DNA from: Chitinophagales bacterium
GTDB taxonomy: Bacteria > Bacteroidota > Bacteroidia > Chitinophagales > BACL12
DNA: 5,284 nt
Assembly (NCBI GenBank): GCA_014380545.1
Contig: JACMJP010000039.1
Span: 1 to 5,284 of the forward strand
Direction of reading: 5' to 3'
The position numbers were made by a program, and so were the translations under genes. The notes below the pieces were generated by a model. That model worked only from the letters and a program-made list of their open reading frames with translations. It was not told the DNA's origin and ran no database searches. Shown here one piece after another: positions 1 through 4,076 of the stretch (positions are counted from its first letter, which is position 1; the number at the start of each line of letters is the position of its first letter).

Positions 1-723
1 AATGATCGATTTTATTTTTTCAATTTGCTCAGAAGAAAATCTATTTTCGGTTAATTCTTTTTCAACGCCCTCTATTCCGATCTTATCTGTTTTATCAATA
101 ATCGTTATTAAGCTATTATTTTTTTCTGTTTCACCAATATACTCATTTAATCCATCTAATATTTTTCTATTGTTCAGTTTAATTGTTGTGTTTATTTTCA
201 AACGTTCATATACATCGCAAATGATCATCACTAATTCTGCGTCATACAACAAACTATTGCTGCCAATAACATCTGCATCACACTGGTAAAATTCTCTATA
301 TCTTCCTTTCTGCGGGCGGTCTGCTCTCCACACAGGTTGCATTTGATATCGCTTAAACGGAAATGTAATTTCATTTTGGTGCATCACAACATATCTTGCA
401 AACGGAACGGTGAGGTCATAGCGCAGGCCTTTTTCAGAAATAGAGGTTAATAATTTATTTGAATTTCTTTCCTTTAATAAACCTTCATCTGCGTCCTTTA
501 AATAATCACCACTATTTAAGATTTTAAATAATAATTTGTCTCCTTCAGCACCATACTTTCCCATGAGTGTTGAAAGATTTTCCATTACAGGAGTTTCCAA
601 TGGCTGGTAACCATATAATTCATACACAGATCTAATTGTATTAATAATATAATTTCTTTTTGCAACTTCAGCAGGACCAAAATCTCTTGTTCCGGATGGT
701 ATAGATGGTTTCTGTTTCGACAT
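1..723 (-). CDS. hisS: Histidyl-tRNA synthetase, N-terminal 241 codons (cut by window edge)
   Basis: Class II aminoacyl-tRNA synthetase that charges tRNA-His with histidine in the cytoplasm, using ATP. The minus strand reads open from ATG at 723 to base 1 with no stop. It begins MSKQKPSIPSGTRDFGP, the usual HisRS N-terminus, which fixes the start. A motif 1-like segment lies at residues 43-58 (ETPVMENL...GKYG). RYDLTVPFARYV at 101-112 is the substrate-site strand, and the motif 2 region with GRYREFYQCDAD lies at 140-151. The His-specific motifs, class II motif 3 and the C-terminal anticodon-binding domain would follow outside the window, since family members run to about 420-460 residues. The RYDLTVP form resembles eukaryotic/archaeal-type HisRS more than the E. 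coli form. It starts 70 bp after the phosphatase gene on the same strand and may be co-transcribed; no clear promoter of its own was seen in the gap. Identification is very secure. Confidence 0.97.
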   Translation of the reverse strand, partial: MSKQKPSIPSGTRDFGPAEVAKRNYIINTIRSVYELYGYQPLETPVMENLSTLMGKYGAEGDKLLFKILNSGDYLKDADEGLLKERNSNKLLTSISEKGLRYDLTVPFARYVVMHQNEITFPFKRYQMQPVWRADRPQKGRYREFYQCDADVIGSNSLLYDAELVMIICDVYERLKINTTIKLNNRKILDGLNEYIGETEKNNSLITIIDKTDKIGIEGVEKELTENRFSSEQIEKIKSII

Positions 724-733
724 TATTTATTTT

Positions 734-761
734 AGAGTTAAGAGCTAAGAGGCAGGAGAAG
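734..761. repeat. Degenerate 7-bp tandem repeat (AGAGYTA-like), four units
   Basis: In the gap between the phosphatase and hisS, the plus strand reads AGAGTTA, AGAGCTA, AGAGGCA, GGAGAAG in consecutive 7-base steps. The first two units differ at one base and the later ones decay. It makes a purine-rich plus strand and a pyrimidine-rich leader just upstream of the hisS start on the minus strand. No function can be assigned from sequence. Confidence 0.55.
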
Positions 762-793
762 AAAAATAATCCTCAACTTTTAATTCCTGATAG

Positions 794-1267
794 TTAGCTA
801 ACACTTTCAGTTTTTAATTTATATTTTTCTATAACAGCATCACATACTTTATCCAGCATTTCATAAACCATTGTGTATAATTCATCGTCAAAATAGGGGT
901 CGGGAACGGATCTGTTTTTATCAGGTTCTATTATATTCATGATCATGTGCACTTTACTTTTTTCTGCATCATTTTTTGCGAGATTCATAACATCAATATA
1001 ATTAGAAGCATCCATCGTAAATATCACATCATATTCATTAAACATATATGCACTGAATTTTCTAGCCCGCTGATGCGTAATATCTATACCATATTTTTTT
1101 AATTCTTTCTGTGCACGATGATCCGGCTGCTCACCTGCATGATATGCAACAGTTCCTGCAGATTCAACTGTCCATGGTAAATTATTCTTTTCAATTTTAC
1201 TTTGCATGATGCCTTCAGCCATCGGGCTGCGGCAAATATTTCCAAGGCAAACCATTAATATTTTCAT
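794..1267 (-). CDS. Low-molecular-weight protein tyrosine phosphatase
   Basis: Cytoplasmic 157-residue phosphatase of the LMW-PTP family (Wzb/YfkJ/arsenate-reductase-like fold), which removes phosphate from phosphotyrosine, or in some members phosphoarginine, on proteins. The P-loop CLGNICRSP is at residues 7-15: Cys7 is the expected nucleophile, Arg13 binds phosphate, and Cys12 gives the adjacent-cysteine form that in this family can form a protective disulfide with the nucleophile. SAGT at 36-39 is family-typical. The general acid Asp123 sits in DPYFDD at 123-128. Length and both ends match the family, and the ATG lies 6 residues before the nucleophile, as usual. It follows the YD-repeat gene by 8 bp on the same strand, so the two are probably one transcript, with hisS 70 bp further on. 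The physiological substrate cannot be told; no capsule or tyrosine kinase gene is in view. Confidence 0.96.
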   Translation of the reverse strand: MKILMVCLGNICRSPMAEGIMQSKIEKNNLPWTVESAGTVAYHAGEQPDHRAQKELKKYGIDITHQRARKFSAYMFNEYDVIFTMDASNYIDVMNLAKNDAEKSKVHMIMNIIEPDKNRSVPDPYFDDELYTMVYEMLDKVCDAVIEKYKLKTESVS

Positions 1268-1275
1268 ATAATTGT

Positions 1276-2085
1276 TTATTTATAGTAAGTATATTCAAAA
1301 ATGGATTCGTATTTTTCTTCTGTATCAGGATATGAAAAAACTCTTGCGATCAGCAAACCGTTCTTATCGTATGTAAATGCAAGATCAGTAGAAAATGTAT
1401 TTTGATTTGCAACATCATAACTGTATCCCTGTTTTACAAGCTGGTCTTTCTCATTATAAAAATATTCAGCATGATAATAAAATTCTCCCTGCATCATCAT
1501 TGTTTCGGCAACTAATAATCCTTTTTCATTCCATGTATATTTAAATTCTTCCATCCCCACCCATTGTGTATCTCCAATAGGTTCTCCGACATCATCATAT
1601 TCAAAAAAAGCACCCAGGCCAACAGATCGTTTTATATTTCCTTTTTCATCATATTCATAAGAATATTTTCTTGCTTCTGCACTTGCAACATTGCTTTTTA
1701 TAAGCTGGTCTTTATTATTGTACTCATAACCGAATTCCAGAGGATACATATCTACCCCATATACCTCCATAGATAATATCTTTCCATTTGGATAATAAGC
1801 GTAAATATATTTTACGGTATCCATAGCTTCTTCACTATGTAATTCAGGGTTATAAATTGTGCGAAGTATTTTTCCGTCTTTTGCAAATTCAGTTACTGAA
1901 CTCACAACATAATCCTGTGTTATCTCAGCATCGTAAACTTTTTCTATCTGTGCTTTTACTTTTAGTTTTTTATATTTTTCAAATTCACTATACTGGAAGC
2001 CGATATTATCCGGAGCAAATTGTGCTAAAACACCCCCAATAAATAATAAAAAATAAATTGCAACACCTATAATAAATTTTTTCAT
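1276..2085 (-). CDS. Secreted YD/RHS-like repeat protein of unknown function
   Basis: I do not recognise a named family. The protein starts MKKFIIGVAIYFLLFIGG, a short basic end plus hydrophobic core, followed by VLAQ: a signal peptide probably cleaved near residue 21-22, so export to the periplasm or cell surface is inferred. The mature part is made of repeated short strands of the form Y-x-Y-[DN]-x-x-[GD]-x-[LI], for example YIYAYYPNGKILS, YEYNNKDQLIK, YEYDEKGNIKR, YTWNEKGLLVA, YFYNEKDQLVK and FTYDKNGLLIA. About seven units are spaced irregularly over 270 residues. This resembles YD/RHS repeats or MORN-like beta-hairpin repeats of Bacteroidota, without an RHS toxin core. An upstream in-frame ATG at 2124 would add 13 polar residues before the signal peptide. 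I prefer 2085 because of the signal peptide and because a likely promoter element at 2138-2145 would leave almost no leader for 2124. The phosphatase gene follows after 8 bp. Confidence 0.85.
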   Translation of the reverse strand: MKKFIIGVAIYFLLFIGGVLAQFAPDNIGFQYSEFEKYKKLKVKAQIEKVYDAEITQDYVVSSVTEFAKDGKILRTIYNPELHSEEAMDTVKYIYAYYPNGKILSMEVYGVDMYPLEFGYEYNNKDQLIKSNVASAEARKYSYEYDEKGNIKRSVGLGAFFEYDDVGEPIGDTQWVGMEEFKYTWNEKGLLVAETMMMQGEFYYHAEYFYNEKDQLVKQGYSYDVANQNTFSTDLAFTYDKNGLLIARVFSYPDTEEKYESIFEYTYYK

Positions 2086-2137
2086 CGCCTGTGTTTTATG
2101 CAAATTTAATTGTCTTTTAGTCATAAATGAATTCTAT

Positions 2138-2145
2138 CAAAATTA
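2138..2145 (-). promoter_or_regulatory. Candidate -7 element TAATTTTG for the YD-protein/phosphatase unit
   Basis: The minus strand reads TAATTTTG, a full match to the Bacteroidota -7 consensus TAnnTTTG. Transcription would begin near 2134, about 50 bases before the ATG at 2085 but only about 10 before the ATG at 2124. I found no TTTG -33 box at the usual 19-21 bp spacing; the nearest TTG (2176-2174) is 28 bp away. In such AT-rich DNA a chance match is possible. Confidence 0.4.
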
Positions 2146-2204
2146 AATAATTTTTAAATCCGTCACAGACTTTCAATGGAAACAATGTATGACTTTTTCT
2201 TCGG

Positions 2205-2212
2205 TAATTTTG
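2205..2212 (+). promoter_or_regulatory. Candidate -7 element TAATTTTG for mnmE
   Basis: The plus strand reads GGTAATTTTGCAAAAATG, in which TAATTTTG matches TAnnTTTG and the ATG at 2218 follows the element by 5 bases. A start of transcription at about 2216-2219 would give a leaderless or nearly leaderless mnmE message and would exclude the in-frame ATG at 2176. No good -33 TTTG box is seen at the expected place, so the support is the -7 match and its position only. Confidence 0.45.
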
Positions 2213-2217
2213 CAAAA

Positions 2218-3594
2218 ATGGATGGAATAAATAATACCGATACAATTGTAGCACTCAGCACTCCTCCGGGTATTGGGGCTATTGCTGTTATTAGATTGTC
2301 TGGTAAGGATGCTGTTGCCATAACAGACAGGCTTTTTATAGGAAAAAAATTAAAAGATGCTGATTCGCATACTATGCATTTCGGTACAATTGAGAACAAC
2401 GGAAATAAAATTGATGAGGTAGTAACGAGCATTTATAAAAACCCAAAGTCATACACGGGTGAAGATGTAATAGAAATAAGTTGTCATGGTTCGCCCTTTA
2501 TTCAGCAGCAAATTATTCAACTGCTCATTTCTAAAGGTGCCCGGCTCGCAAAACCCGGTGAATTTACCCTCAGAGCATTTTTAAATGGCAAGCTTGATCT
2601 CTCACAGGCAGAGGCAGTTGCTGACCTTATTGCTGCACAAACCCAGGGTGCGCATGATATTGCATTGAAACAAATGCGGGGCGGTTATAGTGAAGAATTA
2701 AAAAAATTAAGGTATGAATTAATTCATTTTTCTTCACTCATTGAATTGGAATTGGATTTTAGCGAAGAAGATGTTGAATTTGCAGAAAGAGCGCACATGC
2801 TGAAGCTCATGGAAAAAATAAATACCGTTTTAAACCGATTAATCAGATCATTTGAATTAGGCAATGTAATTAAGAATGGAGTGAATACCGTTATTGCAGG
2901 AAGACCAAATGCAGGAAAATCAACCTTACTAAATGTTTTATTAAATGAAGAGCGGGCAATCGTGAGTGAAATTCCAGGGACAACAAGAGATACGATTGAA
3001 GAAGAATTAAATATTAATGGAATAACATTTCGTTTAATTGACACCGCAGGATTAAGGGAAGCTAAAGATGAAATAGAAAAGATTGGTGTTGAAAGAACAA
3101 TGCAGAAAATAAATGAATCTACTTTATTGCTGTATGTTTTTGACATGCATCATTTATCGAAAGAAGAACTTGAAAAAGATCTTGCACAATTTAAAAAAGG
3201 AAACTATAAATTTATTCTTGTTGCAAATAAAATGGATAAAGGAGTTTTTATTGAAAATTTGAATACACTTGATCCCTATTACAATGTACAAATCATTTCT
3301 TCCCTTGAAAAAACAAATATTGATGAATTAAAAAAATCTATTTATCATTCCATTGCGGGTAATGAGATAAATATAAATGATCCTATTGTTTCAAATATCC
3401 GGCACATGGAAGCTTTGCAAAAAACAAAAGAAACTTTAGACGAAGTAATTGAATCAATAGAAAATAAAGTAAGCGGTGAATTTACTGCATTACATATCAG
3501 GCATGCATTAAATTATCTTGGTGAGATTACAGGTGAAGTGACGAATGAACATATTTTAGACGACATCTTCAGGAATTTCTGTATCGGAAAGTAA
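2218..3594 (+). CDS. mnmE: tRNA uridine-5-carboxymethylaminomethyl modification GTPase MnmE
   Basis: Works with MnmG (GidA) to build the 5-carboxymethylaminomethyl group on wobble uridine 34 of certain tRNAs, using GTP, a folate one-carbon unit, FAD and glycine. With the chosen start it has 458 residues, normal for the family. The folate-binding N-terminal domain starts with TIVALSTPPGIGAIAVIRLS, and GEFTLRAFLNGKLDLSQAEA at 114-133 is the family signature that leads into the helical domain. The inserted G domain carries G1 GRPNAGKST (228-236; Asn231 is the potassium-coordinating position), G2 GTTRDT (254-259), G3 DTAG (275-278) followed by the catalytic-type Glu287, and G4 NKMD (337-340). The C-terminus is the conserved FCIGK with its cysteine at 455. 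An upstream in-frame ATG at 2176 adds 14 unconserved residues. I prefer 2218 because family members begin about here and a -7 element sits just before it. Leucine codon use differs between the 5' third and the rest. It is transcribed divergently from the YD-protein gene. Confidence 0.97.
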   Translation: MDGINNTDTIVALSTPPGIGAIAVIRLSGKDAVAITDRLFIGKKLKDADSHTMHFGTIENNGNKIDEVVTSIYKNPKSYTGEDVIEISCHGSPFIQQQIIQLLISKGARLAKPGEFTLRAFLNGKLDLSQAEAVADLIAAQTQGAHDIALKQMRGGYSEELKKLRYELIHFSSLIELELDFSEEDVEFAERAHMLKLMEKINTVLNRLIRSFELGNVIKNGVNTVIAGRPNAGKSTLLNVLLNEERAIVSEIPGTTRDTIEEELNINGITFRLIDTAGLREAKDEIEKIGVERTMQKINESTLLLYVFDMHHLSKEELEKDLAQFKKGNYKFILVANKMDKGVFIENLNTLDPYYNVQIISSLEKTNIDELKKSIYHSIAGNEININDPIVSNIRHMEALQKTKETLDEVIESIENKVSGEFTALHIRHALNYLGEITGEVTNEHILDDIFRNFCIGK

Positions 3595-3615
3595 GGATCT
3601 TTCCTTTGTTTTTTT
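3586..3615 (+). terminator. Intrinsic terminator overlapping the mnmE stop codon
   Basis: A perfect 6-bp inverted repeat, GGAAAG (3586-3591) and CTTTCC (3599-3604), encloses a 7-base loop that contains the mnmE stop TAA. It is followed directly by TTTGTTTTTTT (3605-3615). Stem plus T-tract is the form of a factor-independent terminator for rightward transcription. The stem is short with three G-C pairs, so its efficiency may be modest. The left arm encodes the last two residues, Gly-Lys. Confidence 0.6.
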
Positions 3616-3680
3616 CATGATTGTTTTCTCTTGAATTTGCGTAATAATTATTTAAACAAGATTTAAAATGGGCAACGAAA

Positions 3681-3869
3681 TTGATTACAGCTAAAGCAAG
3701 ATCTAACAGCAATCCTGAACTAAAAAAAAAATTATTAACCGGTTTCTATTCGCAGGATCATGACTTCTCAATGATTGACCTGCCTTTTCCTGCGTTTATC
3801 TTTGATCTGTCAACAAAAAAAATCTTCAGGATGGAACCTAAAACTTCTTGCTATCCCAGACAATTCTAA
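3681..3869 (+). pseudogene. Possible small gene or gene remnant with a faint PAS-like segment
   Basis: An open frame of about 62 codons (TTG start at 3681; the frame is open from 3648 without an ATG near its beginning) ends in TAA at 3867. Its middle reads LPFPAFIFDLSTKKIFRME, which resembles the first strands of PAS sensor domains of the type 'PxPaxIxDxxTxxIlxvN', preceded by a Lys-rich helix-like stretch (NPELKKKLLTGF). It stops where a PAS domain would continue, and I could not find a convincing continuation in the other two frames. It could be the decayed N-terminus of a PAS-containing sensor, a small real protein, or chance. The first methionine codon in the frame is internal (3771), and no ribosome-binding or promoter signal is evident. 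Confidence 0.2.
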
Positions 3870-3947
3870 TTATGAAAACCATTTAATAGTACTCAAGTTT
3901 AATTTCTTTAGCACTTGTGATTGCACAAGGTTGCTTCTGTCTGAGAA

Positions 3948-3977
3948 ATGTTTTTTTAATTTACGTTTTTTTAATAT
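3948..3977 (+). repeat. Imperfect 15-bp tandem duplication
   Basis: ATGTTTTTTTAATTT (3948-3962) is followed at once by ACGTTTTTTTAATAT (3963-3977), matching at 13 of 15 positions, each unit with a run of seven T. It lies about 100 bp upstream of the surface-protein start. The simplest explanation is slipped-strand duplication in AT-rich DNA; a regulatory role is not shown. Confidence 0.5.
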
Positions 3978-4060
3978 CTTTCTGCGGCATAATTCTAACG
4001 TACACATTCAGCATATGAACCTTTTCTTACGTAAAACCTGATCCCCTTAAAATCACCCTA

Positions 4061-4068
4061 AAAATTTG
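4061..4068 (+). promoter_or_regulatory. Weak candidate -7 element for the surface-protein gene
   Basis: AAAATTTG followed by CA matches the Bacteroidota -7 element TAnnTTTG at all but the first base, and lies 8 bases upstream of the ATG at 4077. The expected TTTG -33 box is not present near 4037. If used, it would give a very short leader, as suggested for mnmE. Alternatively the promoter lies further upstream. Confidence 0.25.
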
Positions 4069-4076
4069 CATGCATT

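Larger units (their letters stand above)
3616..4060. other. Gene-poor stretch between mnmE and the surface-protein gene
   Basis: This AT-rich stretch holds no gene I can support. One frame is open from 3648 to the stop at 3867-3869 (noted separately). Another runs from ATG at 3775 to 4041, but its product is rich in Phe, Leu, Cys and Asn with no recognisable pattern and no good start context. A 15-bp tandem duplication lies at 3948-3977, and an 8-bp palindrome TTACGTAA at 4027-4034. No tRNA, other RNA gene, insertion-sequence end or long inverted repeat was recognised. Confidence 0.6.

Noticed and set aside
2..289. Plus-strand open frame of 95 codons at the left edge
   Set aside because: It lies antisense to hisS, whose reading is unmistakable; the product is a low-complexity Ser/Ile/Phe string, as expected from the reverse of an AT-rich gene.
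793..802. 10-bp palindrome GTTAGCTAAC at the phosphatase stop codon
   Set aside because: No loop and no following T-tract on the minus strand, so it does not look like a terminator; a 10-bp palindrome in AT-rich DNA is unremarkable.
1564..2042. Two plus-strand open frames (1564-1776 and 1857-2042)
   Set aside because: Both lie opposite the YD-repeat gene, which has a signal peptide and clear repeats; their products show no pattern.
2163..3146. Two minus-strand open frames (2163-2432 and 2724-3146)
   Set aside because: Both are antisense to mnmE, whose motifs are complete in the forward frame.
3775..4041. Plus-strand open frame of 88 codons
   Set aside because: No recognisable domain, unusual Phe/Cys/Leu-rich composition, no start signal, and it overlaps another frame in non-coding-like AT-rich DNA.
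4067..4074. 8-bp palindrome TGCATGCA just before the surface-protein start
   Set aside because: Too short to call an operator without a second copy; it partly overlaps the TTTGCA of the weak promoter candidate.
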